Shown: positions 1 through 8,932 of the stretch, piece by piece
Numbering within the stretch: the first letter of the stretch is position 1
How the letters are laid out: each line of letters starts with the position of its first letter
From: Sphingomonas sp. TREG-RG-20F-R18-01
GTDB lineage: Bacteria; Pseudomonadota; Alphaproteobacteria; Sphingomonadales; Sphingomonadaceae
NCBI RefSeq assembly: GCF_022662475.1
Contig: NZ_JAKNQQ010000001.1
Span: forward strand, 186,001 to 250,000
Length of the DNA stretch: 64,000 nucleotides
Direction of reading: 5' to 3'
Made by a program: the position numbers and the translations under genes
Notes under the pieces: model-generated
Seen by the model: only the letters and a program-made list of their open reading frames with translations
Told to the model about the DNA's origin: nothing
The model's database searches: none

Positions 1-1004
1 GCATCGGGCTCGGGCGTCTGTTCAGCGAAATCGGCAGCTTCGTTGACGATCTTGCGGATCTCCTGCTCGACCCCCTTGAGATCGCCCTCGGGGACGCCTT
101 GTTCCTCGAGCAGCTTCTTGACGAACTCGATCGGGTCGGACTTGTCGCGGACCGCCTGGACTTCCTCGCGGCTGCGATATTTCGCAGGGTCGGACATCGA
201 GTGGCCGCGGTAACGATAGGTCTTCATCTCGAGGATGATCGGCCCCTTGCCCGCACGAACCCAGGCGAGTGCCTCTTCGGCGGCACCTCGGCACGCGAGC
301 ACGTCCATGCCATCGACCTGGATGCCCGGGATGCGGAAGCTCTCTCCGCGGCGATAGAGCTGGTCCTCGGCCGATGCGCGGTTGACGCTCGTGCCCATCG
401 CGTACTGGTTGTTTTCGATGACGTAGATGACCGGTAGCTTCCAGAGCTCGGCCATGTTGAAGCTCTCGTAGACCTGGCCCTGGTTGGCCGCACCATCGCC
501 GAAGTAGGCGAGGCAAACGCCGCCGTCGCCCTTATACTTGTGGCTGAAGCCGAGCCCGGTGCCGAGCGAGACCTGCGCGCCGACGATGCCGTGCCCGCCG
601 TAAAACTTATGTTCGACCGAGAACATGTGCATCGAGCCGCCCTTGCCCTTGGAGATGCCAGCGGCACGCCCCGTAAGCTCGGCCATCACGTCCTTCGGCG
701 GGATGCCGCACAGCAGCATGTGGCCGTGGTCGCGATAGCCGGTGATGACGCTGTCGACCGGAGTCAGCGCGGACTGCAGGCCGACCGCGACCGCTTCCTG
801 GCCGATGTAGAGATGGCAGAAGCCGCCGATCAGGCCCAGCCCGTACAACTGGCCCGCCTTTTCCTCGAAGCGGCGGATCAGCAACATCTGCTTGTAGAAT
901 TCGATCAGCTCGTCCTTCGAAGCCGCATAAGGCGTCGGTTCATCGGGACGTTCGCGGTTGGGAACCGGCGGTTCAGCTTTACGAAGGGCGGGGGCTTTGG
1001 CCAC
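1..1004 (-). CDS. pdhA: Pyruvate dehydrogenase E1 component alpha subunit (3' end beyond window)
   Basis: Thiamine-diphosphate-dependent E1 alpha subunit of the pyruvate dehydrogenase complex. With E1 beta it decarboxylates pyruvate and passes the acetyl group to the E2 lipoyl domain in the cytoplasm. The reading frame starts at a GTG (1002-1004) preceded by GAGG about ten bases upstream and runs off the window edge after about 334 codons, so only the last residues are missing. Diagnostic segments are YRDHGHML, GKGGSMHMFS, the thiamine diphosphate motif GDGAANQGQ...ENN, and YRYRGHSMSDPAKYR near the C-terminus, which is the usual regulatory or phosphorylation-loop region. The acidic C-terminal tail (TPEPD) is cut at base 1. 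The E1 beta gene probably lies just outside the window; that is inference. Confidence 0.95.
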   Translation of the reverse strand, partial: MAKAPALRKAEPPVPNRERPDEPTPYAASKDELIEFYKQMLLIRRFEEKAGQLYGLGLIGGFCHLYIGQEAVAVGLQSALTPVDSVITGYRDHGHMLLCGIPPKDVMAELTGRAAGISKGKGGSMHMFSVEHKFYGGHGIVGAQVSLGTGLGFSHKYKGDGGVCLAYFGDGAANQGQVYESFNMAELWKLPVIYVIENNQYAMGTSVNRASAEDQLYRRGESFRIPGIQVDGMDVLACRGAAEEALAWVRAGKGPIILEMKTYRYRGHSMSDPAKYRSREEVQAVRDKSDPIEFVKKLLEEQGVPEGDLKGVEQEIRKIVNEAADFAEQTPEPD

Positions 1005-1176
1005 GGACGATCAACCTCGTATCCTGGGGAATGTCGCGAGCCTATAGGCGCGTTGTTGCGCGCATATCAATCTCCCGCGTCAAATCCCTAGCGTCACCGG
1101 GACGAACAGAAGTTTCGACGGGCCAAGCAAGACGATGATTGCGGCGTGCGCGCGGCTGGGCCTAAGGCTTGGCGCG

Positions 1177-2457
1177 ATGGCAGACGCACCCCACCCGTTC
1201 CGCATTCCCAACTTCCGTGCCTATTGGGCGTCGCGCCTGTCGGGCACGGTCGCGATCACCGCGATGGCGCTGATCGTCGGCTGGCAGGTTTACGGCCTGG
1301 CGCGCGCGACCATGGGGATTCGCGAGGCGGCGTTCCTGCTCGGGATGATTGGCGCGGCACAGTTCGTGCCTTTGTTCCTGCTGACCCCGGTGGTCGGGCT
1401 GGTCGCCGACTCGGTCGACCGGCGCTGGATCGTGCGGGTGACGACGCTGGTGATGCTGCTCACCGCAGGCACGCTCGGCGTGCTGACCGCGACGCACACG
1501 CTCACCCTCCCCGCTTTGTTCACCGCGGCGGTCGTGTTCGGGATCGTCCGCGCCTTCTCCGGCCCCGCTTATTCCGCGCTCGCGCCCAACCTCGTCCCGC
1601 GCGAAAGCCTGCCGACCGCGATCGCGGTCAGTTCGATCGCGTGGCAGGTCGGGTCGATCGCGGGGCCGAGCCTCGGCGGGCTGCTGTTCGCGGTCCATCC
1701 CGATTTCGCGTACGGCGTCGTCGTCGGCCTGTTGACCGTCGCGCTGGTCGCGATGTTCCTGATCGGCCCGGTTCCCCAGCCGCCATCGCAACCCGACCAG
1801 CATCCCTTCACCCGGATCGCGCAGGGCTTCGCCTATGTCCGCCACAACCGACTGGTGCTCGCGACAATCACGCTCGACCTGTTCGCGGTGCTGCTCGCCG
1901 GGTCGACCGCTCTGCTCCCGGTGTTCGCGCGCGACATCCTCCATGTCGGCCCGCAGGGGCTTGGCATCCTCGCCGCGAGCATGGGCGCCGGCGCGACCGT
2001 CACCGCTCTGTGGTTCTCGGTCCGGCCGATGAAGACCAACGTCGGGGTCAAGATGCTGATCGCGGTGATGGTGTTCGGCGCGGCGATCCTCGTCTTCGGG
2101 CTGTCGCACAACTTGTGGCTCAGTGCCGCCGCGCTCGCGATCGCTGGCTGCGGCGACATGGTGTCGGTCTATGTCCGCCAGTCGCTGATCCAGCTTCACA
2201 CCCCGGACGCAATGCGCGGCCGCGTCAGTGCGGTCTCGCAGCTCACGATTTCCGCCTCGAACGAGCTCGGTGAAGCCGAGAGCGGGCTGCTAGCGTCGCT
2301 GCTCGGCCCGGTCGGCGCGGTGATGTTCGGCGGGATCGGCGCGATCGTCGTCACGATCCTGTGGGTCCGCCTGTTCCCCGAGCTCAGGCTTGCCAAGACC
2401 TTCGACCAGCCCGACATAGCCCTTTCAAAGACCCCAGCAGGAGTTGCGCAATCATGA
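1177..2457 (+). CDS. MFS transporter, EntS-like exporter family
   Basis: Twelve-helix major facilitator of about 426 residues, most like the MFS_3 or enterobactin-exporter (EntS) group. The signs are the N-terminal segment [11 protein letters not shown], the loop motif [14 protein letters not shown] after helix 2, and regular hydrophobic segments to the end. An in-frame ATG lies 14 codons upstream (1135), but the ATG at 1177 has AAGG nine bases before it and starts directly before the family-conserved region, so I prefer it. The stop overlaps the start of cysK (ATGA, 2454-2457), so the two are translationally coupled. The substrate is unknown. Coupling to cysteine synthase suggests a sulfur-amino-acid or related metabolite, but that is inference only. 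Confidence 0.85.
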   Translation: MADAPHPFRIPNFRAYWASRLSGTVAITAMALIVGWQVYGLARATMGIREAAFLLGMIGAAQFVPLFLLTPVVGLVADSVDRRWIVRVTTLVMLLTAGTLGVLTATHTLTLPALFTAAVVFGIVRAFSGPAYSALAPNLVPRESLPTAIAVSSIAWQVGSIAGPSLGGLLFAVHPDFAYGVVVGLLTVALVAMFLIGPVPQPPSQPDQHPFTRIAQGFAYVRHNRLVLATITLDLFAVLLAGSTALLPVFARDILHVGPQGLGILAASMGAGATVTALWFSVRPMKTNVGVKMLIAVMVFGAAILVFGLSHNLWLSAAALAIAGCGDMVSVYVRQSLIQLHTPDAMRGRVSAVSQLTISASNELGEAESGLLASLLGPVGAVMFGGIGAIVVTILWVRLFPELRLAKTFDQPDIALSKTPAGVAQS

Positions 2458-3374
2458 AGGCGAACACCATCCTGGATACGATCGGCAACACGCCGCATGT
2501 CCGTATCCAGAAGCTCTTCCCCGGCGCCGAAGTCTGGATCAAGTCGGAACGCTCCAACCCCGGCGGGTCGATCAAGGACCGCATCGCGCTCGCGATGATC
2601 GAGGCGGCGGAACGTGACGGGCACCTCCAGCCCGGCGGGACGATCATCGAACCGACCAGCGGCAACACCGGCGTCGGCCTGGCGATGGTCGCGGCGGTCA
2701 AGGGCTACAAGCTCGTGCTCGTCATGCCCGAAAGTATGTCGCTCGAACGCCGCCGCCTGATGCTCGCCTACGGTGCGACCTTCGATCTCACCCCGCGCGA
2801 AAAGGGCATGAAGGGCGCGATCGAACGTGCGCTCGAGCTGGTCGAGCAGACCCCCAATTCGTGGATGCCGCAGCAGTTCGAAAACGCCGCCAACATCGAC
2901 GTTCACGTCCGCACGACCGCGATGGAGATCCTCAACGATTTCCGCGATTCGCCGATCGACGTGATCATCACCGGGGTCGGCACCGGCGGGCACATCACGG
3001 GCGTTGCCGAGGCGCTCAAGAAGGAATGGCCCAACCTCAAGGTCTATGCGGTCGAGCCCGAAGCCTCGCCGGTGATCTCGGGCGGCGCGCCCGGCCCGCA
3101 TCCGATCCAAGGGATCGGCGCGGGGTTCGTGCCTGCCAACCTCCACACCCAGTCGATCGACGGCGCGATCAAGGTCGATGCCGCGGTCGCCAAGGACATG
3201 GCTCGCCGCTCGGCTGCCGAGGAAGGGATGCTCGTCGGGATCAGCTCGGGCGCGACGCTCGCCGCGATCCTGCAGAAGCTTCCCGACCTGCCCGACGATG
3301 TCCGCGTGCTCGGGTTCAACTATGATACCGGTGAGCGCTATCTGTCGGTGCCGGACTTCCTGCCCGAGAGCTGA
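2454..3374 (+). CDS. cysK: Cysteine synthase A (O-acetylserine sulfhydrylase)
   Basis: PLP enzyme that makes L-cysteine from O-acetylserine and sulfide in the cytoplasm. It has 306 residues, the normal family length. The PLP lysine is K41 in [10 protein letters not shown], and the substrate-binding loop TSGNTG and phosphate-binding loop [10 protein letters not shown] follow. The start is the ATG at 2454, with AGGAG about a dozen bases upstream; it overlaps the stop of the MFS gene by four bases. Assignment to CysK rather than CysM rests on overall pattern ([25 protein letters not shown]). Because the gene has no leader of its own, it must be expressed from the MFS promoter or from a promoter inside that gene. 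Confidence 0.93.
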   Translation: MKANTILDTIGNTPHVRIQKLFPGAEVWIKSERSNPGGSIKDRIALAMIEAAERDGHLQPGGTIIEPTSGNTGVGLAMVAAVKGYKLVLVMPESMSLERRRLMLAYGATFDLTPREKGMKGAIERALELVEQTPNSWMPQQFENAANIDVHVRTTAMEILNDFRDSPIDVIITGVGTGGHITGVAEALKKEWPNLKVYAVEPEASPVISGGAPGPHPIQGIGAGFVPANLHTQSIDGAIKVDAAVAKDMARRSAAEEGMLVGISSGATLAAILQKLPDLPDDVRVLGFNYDTGERYLSVPDFLPES

Positions 3375-3387
3375 GCCAGATCGAGAC

Positions 3388-3414
3388 GCACGCCGTTCGC
3401 AAACGGCGGCGTGC
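3388..3414 (+). terminator. Hairpin after cysK, possible weak terminator
   Basis: GCACGCCGTT (3388-3397) pairs with AACGGCGGCGTGC (3402-3414) around a four-base loop, with a small bulge. It begins 13 bases after the cysK stop. A short ATTTCGC follows but there is no real T-run, so it could attenuate transcription or protect the 3' end rather than terminate. Confidence 0.4.
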
Positions 3415-3474
3415 ATTTCGCATGTGCGTAAAAATGCGCTAAGGGCGCCGGCCAATCCCGGTCAGGAGCCCTTC

Positions 3475-3510
3475 GTGCTGCCCTTCTCGCGCCACTTCGT
3501 CGTCCGCTGA
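3475..3510 (+). CDS. Possible 11-residue leader peptide before the wall hydrolase
   Basis: A GTG-initiated ORF of eleven codons (MLPFSRHFVVR) ends in TGA at 3508-3510. It has a clear Shine-Dalgarno AGGAG (3464-3468) six bases before the GTG. Its stop lies five bases before the GTG start of the hydrolase gene, which has no good ribosome site of its own. The arrangement fits a leader peptide that couples or attenuates translation of the downstream gene. Nothing shows that the peptide itself has a function. Confidence 0.35.
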   Translation: MLPFSRHFVVR

Positions 3511-3515
3511 ATCTC

Positions 3516-4892
3516 GTGGTCGCTCAACCGCCGCTCAGCCGCCGCTTGCGCGCGGTGCTCGTCGCTATCGCCATGCTGGCGATCGTCGTCCCCAGCCTGC
3601 TCGTGCATTACGCGCCACCCGTGCCGCACTATCGGCATCACCGTGTCCATGCGGTCCCGCAGCGGGTCGTGCCGCAGGCCGAGCTTCCGCCCGTCGAGCC
3701 GGTCGCATTTCAGGACCTCGATCCACAGGACGCTCGCGAGTATAATGCGGACGTGCCGTTCGTCGATGGCCCCATTCCCCCGGCGCGACCGTTCCGGCTC
3801 GAGGGAGACCCGGCAGCCCAGGCGCGCGCGACCGACTGTCTAGCGGCAGCCGTGCTGTACGAGGCCGGCGACGATGCCATCGGGCAACGCGCGGTTGCGC
3901 AGGTGGTGATCAATCGGGTTCGCCATCCCGCCTTTCCCAAGACCATCTGCGGGGTCGTCTTCCAGGGTGCGGACCGTACGACCGGCTGCCAGTTCACCTT
4001 CACGTGCGACGGCGCCCTGGTCCGCCACCGCTGGAGCGACGCGCAATGGGCCCGTGCGCGCACGGTGGCAGCAGCAGCCTTGCGCGGTTCGGTGTATCGG
4101 AAGGTCGGCTATGCCACCCATTACCACACCAATTGGGTCGTGCCCTATTGGCAGTCGAGCCTGGACAAGATCGCCGCGGTAGACACGCATCTCTTTTTCC
4201 GGTGGACCGGCTGGTGGGGGACGGCCGCTGCGTTCACGCGTCACGTCTCCAGCGACGAGCCGGTCATTGCCGCGCTTGCCGTATATTCGGAAGCCCATCG
4301 CAGTGCAGTCGATGGACCCGGGCCGATGCTTCAGCCGGAAGGGGCGTTCTACGATCCCGTTGCCGCGCAAGCAGCGCTTCCCGCCCCCGTCACGGGCGAT
4401 GCCGGCAGCTTCCTGGTCACGCTGGATGCCGATAGCATGTCACCCGACGGCTTCGCGCTCTACGCCAAGCGCGCCTGTGGCGACCGGTCGTATTGCAAGG
4501 TGATGGGGTGGATCGACCCATCCAAGACGCCGACAGCCCTGCCGCTGCAGCCAGCGCAGATCGCGACCATGTCGTTCAGCTACATGCGCGATCAATCTCG
4601 GAATTACGACAAGGCGCTTTGGAACTGCCTCGAATTCCGCCGCCCGAGCGCAAATCAATGCATGAAGGCGCAGACGTTCCTCACCAACGCCAAACTTCGG
4701 ATGGAAATGCTCAAGCTCGACGACGAGCCAAGTCCTTTGCTGGCAGTGCCGACCCATGTCCCGCTGCTCGCGGATGGATTGGCCGGGGTGCGTCACAAGG
4801 GGGACGCGGCGACCGACCGCGCCACGCCGCCCGGTCAGCCTGCGCCGGCTGCCCCTCCCCTCAAACAGGGGCCAGCCGCGGACAGAAACTAG
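3516..4892 (+). CDS. SleB-type cell wall hydrolase
   Basis: Predicted peptidoglycan-cleaving enzyme of the SleB/Hydrolase_2 family (458 residues), exported or anchored by an N-terminal hydrophobic segment (about residues 12-30). A His/Pro-rich spacer follows, then the catalytic domain at about 105-245. This contains CLAAAVLYEAGDD with the likely acidic residue E116, VINRVRHPAFP, a CQFTFTCDG segment with paired cysteines, and ATHYHTNWVVPYW, all typical of the family. The remaining 200 residues contain another cysteine-bearing segment (RACGDRSYCKVMGW) and a low-complexity Pro/Ala tail. The start is a GTG with no good Shine-Dalgarno, five bases after a short ORF with a strong one. It may act in cell-wall remodelling; the exact bond cleaved cannot be read from sequence. 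Confidence 0.85.
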   Translation: MVAQPPLSRRLRAVLVAIAMLAIVVPSLLVHYAPPVPHYRHHRVHAVPQRVVPQAELPPVEPVAFQDLDPQDAREYNADVPFVDGPIPPARPFRLEGDPAAQARATDCLAAAVLYEAGDDAIGQRAVAQVVINRVRHPAFPKTICGVVFQGADRTTGCQFTFTCDGALVRHRWSDAQWARARTVAAAALRGSVYRKVGYATHYHTNWVVPYWQSSLDKIAAVDTHLFFRWTGWWGTAAAFTRHVSSDEPVIAALAVYSEAHRSAVDGPGPMLQPEGAFYDPVAAQAALPAPVTGDAGSFLVTLDADSMSPDGFALYAKRACGDRSYCKVMGWIDPSKTPTALPLQPAQIATMSFSYMRDQSRNYDKALWNCLEFRRPSANQCMKAQTFLTNAKLRMEMLKLDDEPSPLLAVPTHVPLLADGLAGVRHKGDAATDRATPPGQPAPAAPPLKQGPAADRN

Positions 4893-4946
4893 CGCCGCCT
4901 CAACCTTCGGGAAGCCCGGGCCGGACCGGTCCGAGCGATCGTGGCA

Positions 4947-4971
4947 CTCCCCGGACGTCCGGTCCGGGGAG
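4947..4971. terminator. GC-rich hairpin between convergent genes
   Basis: CTCCCCGGA (4947-4955) and TCCGGGGAG (4963-4971) form a perfect nine-pair stem between the 3' ends of the wall hydrolase (+) and the TonB receptor (-). A second perfect palindrome, CGGACCGGTCCG, sits at 4922-4933. Neither is followed by a T-run, so termination on either strand is plausible but unproven. Confidence 0.4.
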
Positions 4972-4984
4972 GATGGCACCAGCC

Positions 4985-7375
4985 CTACCAGGCGACCGAC
5001 GCGCCGATACGGATGCTGCGCGGCCGCAACGGCGTGGTCTGCGCGCGCGTCGCCAGGATCAGCGGATTGCCCAGCGCGAAACGATTGGCGCGGACATTGG
5101 TCAGGTTCTCGCCTGACAGGGTCAGGTCGAGATTGCGCCACCGCCAACCGACATGCGAATCCACCGCGGCATATTGCCCTTGGCTGAGCTCGAGAAAGTC
5201 CCCCGTGCCGAGCACCGACCGTCCGACATAGCGCCCCTGCACGCCGACGTCGAACCGCTGCGCCCCCCGCCGCAACCATTGGTAGGACAAGCCCGCATTA
5301 CCGGCGAACGGCGGCGTTTCGGGTAGCCGTCGATTGGCGCTTTTCGAGAGCTGCGCCAGCGCGCCGTCGACGAGGTTATACGTGTAGAGAAAGGCGAAGT
5401 TGGCGTGCAGCCCGCGCACCGGCACCCAGTCCCCCAGCGCCTCGATCGCCGTAATCCCGGCATTGCCGATGTTGGCGGTGTAGGGCTGCCCACGACGGCT
5501 GTAGAGATCGGCCTGGATATCGCGCCACCGCGCGTGGGAGACAGCGCCGGACACTTCGAGTCCGGTTTCCCCCCGCCGCTGCCGGCGGATACCCGCCTCC
5601 CCAACGATGATCGAATCGGAGCGATAGTCCGCAACCCGGCCAACCCCGCTCGCCACGGCAAGGCCCCCGGTGCGATAGCCAGACTGGACCTTTGCAAAAA
5701 CCGCGGTACGCGGCGCGACGAGCCAGGACAGCGCCAGCGTGGGATCGATCCGCCTGGTTGCCCTTCCGCGGATGAAACTGTTGTTGCGGGGACGGACCGA
5801 GGGCTCGCCATCGGTCCGCGCCGTGGTCAATCGGGCGCCGGCCGTGAGCGCAAAGCTCGGCGTAACCGGCCACGTCGCCTCGCCAAAGCCCGACAAGCTT
5901 TCCGTCCGGTTGGTCACGCCGATGATGGTCGCGGTCTGACCGGGGGGCCCGAGCGCGCGGGATTGGACGTCACTGTCGTTGAGATAGGACACGCCCAGCA
6001 ACCATCCCACCCTCGTCGTCGCAGGCCGCGACAGCCGGGTCTCCTGGACGAACAACGTGTCGGTCTGCACATTGCGGTACAGGACTGGCCCGACACTGCC
6101 GAGCGCGCGGGTGGCGTCAAACGTATCGTCGGTCTTCAAGTCGACATAGCCGGTCGCCGAGACCAGGTTCAGACCGCTGTCCCAACGCTTGCGCACCACG
6201 CCGCGCACAAGCTTCACCGTACTGGTGTATGGCTGCGCATATTGCGACCTGCGTTGCAGCGATCCCGCTCCCGCTTCGGCATATTGCGCGTCGGCGGCAT
6301 CGATCTGTTGCCCCAGCGCACCGAGTTCGAACGTCCAGCCATTGCCGGCGTCGGCTGCGAGCGTCACACGGCCGCCGAGCGTATCGGTGCGATTGATCGA
6401 CGTCAGCCGGCGCGAGGGATCGTCGATATAGCCCCCCGCCCGCTGTCGATATCCCACGACGCGCAGCCCTGCGGTGTCGCGCGCGATCGGCACGTTGGCC
6501 ATCCCCGCCAGATCGAATCCCGGTGCGCCGTCGTCGGTCAGCGTGACGCCGCCCGTCATCGCCGCACCGGTACGGGCGAGATCGACCGGGTTTGGCGTCA
6601 GGCGGATGATTCCCCCGATCGCACCCGCGCCGTAGAGCGTCCCTTGCGGACCCTCCAGCACTTCGACGCTGCGCATGTCGTACAGGTTCAGACTCGGCTC
6701 GGGGCCCGCGAACCCCAAGGGAACTTCGTCGAAATACTGGTTGGCGGTCGATTGCGTCGCGCCGTTGAAGCTGCTGTCCGCAACCCCCCGAATGAAGATC
6801 TTGTTGCGCCCCACCCCGAGCTCGGTGTTCTGCAGGACCGGTGTGGCCCGGGTCAGGTCGTCCATATCGATCGGCCGCAGCGCACGCGAGCCCGGCGCGA
6901 ACCCGCCGAGCATGATCGCGCTGCCGGGAAAGCGCAGCAGCGGCGACTGCTGCTTGCTAGCCGTCACGATGATGTCCGCGCCCTCCGCCGGTGCGGCACG
7001 GGAGAGGGTCCGCGCCGGACCCGCTCGCACGACGGGCAACGGCACCGGAGCGCGGACGATTCGGAAGCCGCGCGCGTCGATGGGCACCGCGCGGTAGCCA
7101 GTGCCTTTCAGCAGGCGTCGCAACGCCTCGGCGGGTGCCAGCCGGCCCGACAGGCGTCGCGCCGGCACGTGCCGCAGGCCCGGCTCTGTGCTGACGATAT
7201 CGGTTCCGGTCTGTCGTGCGAGCTGAGTCAGCGCCTGATCCAGCGTTGCCACCGCAATATGGATCTGCGCCGTCTGCCCTATCGCATGGCCAGGCAAGCC
7301 GACGCAGGCGGCGATAGCGACAAACGTGCGAATCAACCCCAGCCTACTGAGGCGAGATGACCCACCGCTTGCCAT
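4985..7375 (-). CDS. TonB-dependent receptor with STN signalling domain
   Basis: Outer membrane active-transport receptor of 796 residues. After a signal peptide ending near GHAIGQ comes a secretin/TonB short N-terminal domain (about residues 38-108, ATLDQALTQLARQTG...LLKGTGYRAV). This is the periplasmic part that signals to a FecR-type protein. A plug domain follows (ADIIVTASK, then EGPQGTLYGAGAIGGIIRLTPNPV), then a C-terminal 22-strand-type barrel ending RIGASVAW with the terminal aromatic residue. Its start overlaps the end of the FecR gene by 32 bases (7344-7375), and the ECF sigma gene lies just upstream, so this is a complete FecIRA-type surface-signalling unit. The ligand (ferric siderophore or another scarce nutrient) is not identifiable. 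No clear ribosome site precedes the ATG. Confidence 0.92.
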   Translation of the reverse strand: MASGGSSRLSRLGLIRTFVAIAACVGLPGHAIGQTAQIHIAVATLDQALTQLARQTGTDIVSTEPGLRHVPARRLSGRLAPAEALRRLLKGTGYRAVPIDARGFRIVRAPVPLPVVRAGPARTLSRAAPAEGADIIVTASKQQSPLLRFPGSAIMLGGFAPGSRALRPIDMDDLTRATPVLQNTELGVGRNKIFIRGVADSSFNGATQSTANQYFDEVPLGFAGPEPSLNLYDMRSVEVLEGPQGTLYGAGAIGGIIRLTPNPVDLARTGAAMTGGVTLTDDGAPGFDLAGMANVPIARDTAGLRVVGYRQRAGGYIDDPSRRLTSINRTDTLGGRVTLAADAGNGWTFELGALGQQIDAADAQYAEAGAGSLQRRSQYAQPYTSTVKLVRGVVRKRWDSGLNLVSATGYVDLKTDDTFDATRALGSVGPVLYRNVQTDTLFVQETRLSRPATTRVGWLLGVSYLNDSDVQSRALGPPGQTATIIGVTNRTESLSGFGEATWPVTPSFALTAGARLTTARTDGEPSVRPRNNSFIRGRATRRIDPTLALSWLVAPRTAVFAKVQSGYRTGGLAVASGVGRVADYRSDSIIVGEAGIRRQRRGETGLEVSGAVSHARWRDIQADLYSRRGQPYTANIGNAGITAIEALGDWVPVRGLHANFAFLYTYNLVDGALAQLSKSANRRLPETPPFAGNAGLSYQWLRRGAQRFDVGVQGRYVGRSVLGTGDFLELSQGQYAAVDSHVGWRWRNLDLTLSGENLTNVRANRFALGNPLILATRAQTTPLRPRSIRIGASVAW

Positions 7376-8273
7376 CGTGCTGCCAGTCCGCCCCGATCAA
7401 TGCGGCAAGATGCGGCACATCCTGCGCCGCCTTCCCCGTCAGGTGGACCATGCCGGTAAAGGGACGCTGCGACAAGACCGGCTCGATCGTAACATCGACC
7501 CCGTCGAGCCGACGCAGGGCGTTGGCGAGACGACCGAACGGCTCGCCCGCGAAGGTGATGTCGCCATTGCGCCACCCGCCGACCCGGGCAGGATCGATCC
7601 GCGACATGGCGACATGCCCGGTATCATCCCGGGCCGTGACCGCCGCACCCGCGCGGAGCATGAGCTTGTCGCGCCGCGGCTGGAACAGCACCGCGCCTTC
7701 CGCCACCTGGACATCGAGACGATACCCATCGCGCTCGGCGTTGAACACCGTGCCCACGTCCTGCACGCTCAGCGTGCCCGACCGCAGCACGAACGGAGCC
7801 TGGGAATCGTGGTGGACATGAAACGTCGCTTCCCCCGCAACCAGCGTCGCCAGGCGCGGACTGGATCGGTCCAGCTCGATCCGACTCGCACCGTTCAGAT
7901 CGATCCGTGTTCCGTCGGCCAGAGCGATGACGCGCTGCTCGCCCGGCCTGGTGCTGACCGCATAAGGCTGCGCCGCCGTGTTGGGGAGCGACGGAAGAAC
8001 GACCAGCGACAGGCTGGCCGCCAGCGCCAGCGCGCCGGCCCCTACGCCCCACCGCAGCATCGTCCGTGCCCGCTTGCGCTCGACCGGCGGAACGGCTTCG
8101 GCCGCTTCGGCGGGAAACAGCTCGGAATGGTCAGCGATGAGGCTCATGTCGAGCGCGACCGCATCGAAGGCTGCCGCATTCGCTGGGTCGGCTTCCAGCC
8201 AGGCGACGAACGTACGCCATTCGGCATCGCTCATATCGCGCTGGCGCAAATGCCAGTCGATCGCCTGATCCAT
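7344..8273 (-). CDS. FecR family anti-sigma factor
   Basis: Inner-membrane anti-sigma regulator of 309 residues. The N-terminal DUF4880 segment (about 1-42, AIDWHLRQRDMSDAEWRTF) is the cytoplasmic part. One membrane helix (about 73-93) follows, then a periplasmic FecR domain (GTRIDLNGASRIE, LVAGEATFHVHHD) that would contact the STN domain of the receptor. The ATG at 8273 has GAGGG about ten bases upstream; a longer in-frame extension upstream lacks FecR-like sequence. It sits 13 bases after the sigma gene and overlaps the receptor gene by 32 bases, so all three should be co-transcribed. It should hold the sigma factor inactive until the receptor is loaded with ligand, by analogy with FecR. 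Confidence 0.92.
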   Translation of the reverse strand: MDQAIDWHLRQRDMSDAEWRTFVAWLEADPANAAAFDAVALDMSLIADHSELFPAEAAEAVPPVERKRARTMLRWGVGAGALALAASLSLVVLPSLPNTAAQPYAVSTRPGEQRVIALADGTRIDLNGASRIELDRSSPRLATLVAGEATFHVHHDSQAPFVLRSGTLSVQDVGTVFNAERDGYRLDVQVAEGAVLFQPRRDKLMLRAGAAVTARDDTGHVAMSRIDPARVGGWRNGDITFAGEPFGRLANALRRLDGVDVTIEPVLSQRPFTGMVHLTGKAAQDVPHLAALIGADWQHDGKRWVISPQ

Positions 8274-8286
8274 CCTGTTCAAGCCC

Positions 8287-8847
8287 TCAACGGCCACGGT
8301 GCGCTTCCCCTTCGCCTGATAGACGATGCGGTTCTCCCATTTCCGCCTCGCTCTCGGCTCTATGCGCCGAAATTTGCTGGGCCGCCCGCCGCAGCAACTT
8401 CTCGACGCCACTGACCGTCATCCCGAGATGGGCAGCGATCTCCTTTTGCGGCTGATTCTCGACGCGGTAAAGCCTCAAGGCGACGCGCATCCGTTCGGGC
8501 ATCGCCGCCAGCCTGGTTTCGATCTGCCGCAAGCGTTCCCGACCGAGCAAGGCCCGCTCGGCATCGGGCTGTTCGTCGGCCGCGGGCTGCACATCATGCC
8601 AAGCCGTCTCGCGTGCGCCGGCCCGCGCCGCGGCAAGCCGACGGTCCGCGGCAAGATTGGACGCCATCCGATACAAATAGGCGGCGGGCTGCGCGATCGG
8701 TTCGCGCACCTCCTGTTGGTCGAGCTTGACCCAGATGTCCTGCAACGCGTCTTCGGCATCATCGCGATTGCCAAGTCGCGCGGTCAGCAACCGCAGCAAC
8801 ATCGGCTGTTCCGCCAGGAATACCGCCTTGATCCCGGCCTGGGTCAT
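8287..8847 (-). CDS. ECF RNA polymerase sigma factor, FecI-like
   Basis: Extracytoplasmic-function sigma factor of 186 residues with sigma region 2 (about 12-75, LGNRDDAEDALQDIWVKLD then YLYRMASNLAADRRL) and region 4 (about 120-172, RLAAMPERMRVALRLYRVE...EIAAHLGMTVSGVEKLLRRA). The ATG at 8847 gives the normal ECF length. A TTG 20 codons further upstream is in frame but unlikely. It is the first gene of the sigma/FecR/TonB-receptor operon and probably directs transcription of the receptor. FecI-type sigma factors are usually themselves iron-controlled, but I see no convincing Fur box in the 85 bases upstream. Confidence 0.92.
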   Translation of the reverse strand: MTQAGIKAVFLAEQPMLLRLLTARLGNRDDAEDALQDIWVKLDQQEVREPIAQPAAYLYRMASNLAADRRLAAARAGARETAWHDVQPAADEQPDAERALLGRERLRQIETRLAAMPERMRVALRLYRVENQPQKEIAAHLGMTVSGVEKLLRRAAQQISAHRAESEAEMGEPHRLSGEGEAHRGR

Positions 8848-8932
8848 CGGAGAAGAGACTCGAATACCATCGCGTCTTGCTAAAGCCGCGATTGCGTCGT
8901 GTCGCAAGGGTGTCGAACGCGAGCGCCGGCGT

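Noticed and set aside
2300..2453. Riboswitch or leader before cysK
   Set aside because: The region is coding sequence of the MFS gene and cysK starts inside its stop codon, so there is no untranslated leader.
5405..7360. Long open frame on the plus strand across the TonB receptor gene
   Set aside because: It is antisense to a well-supported receptor gene, Arg/Pro/Gly-rich, and matches no family. Long opposite-strand frames are common at this G+C content.
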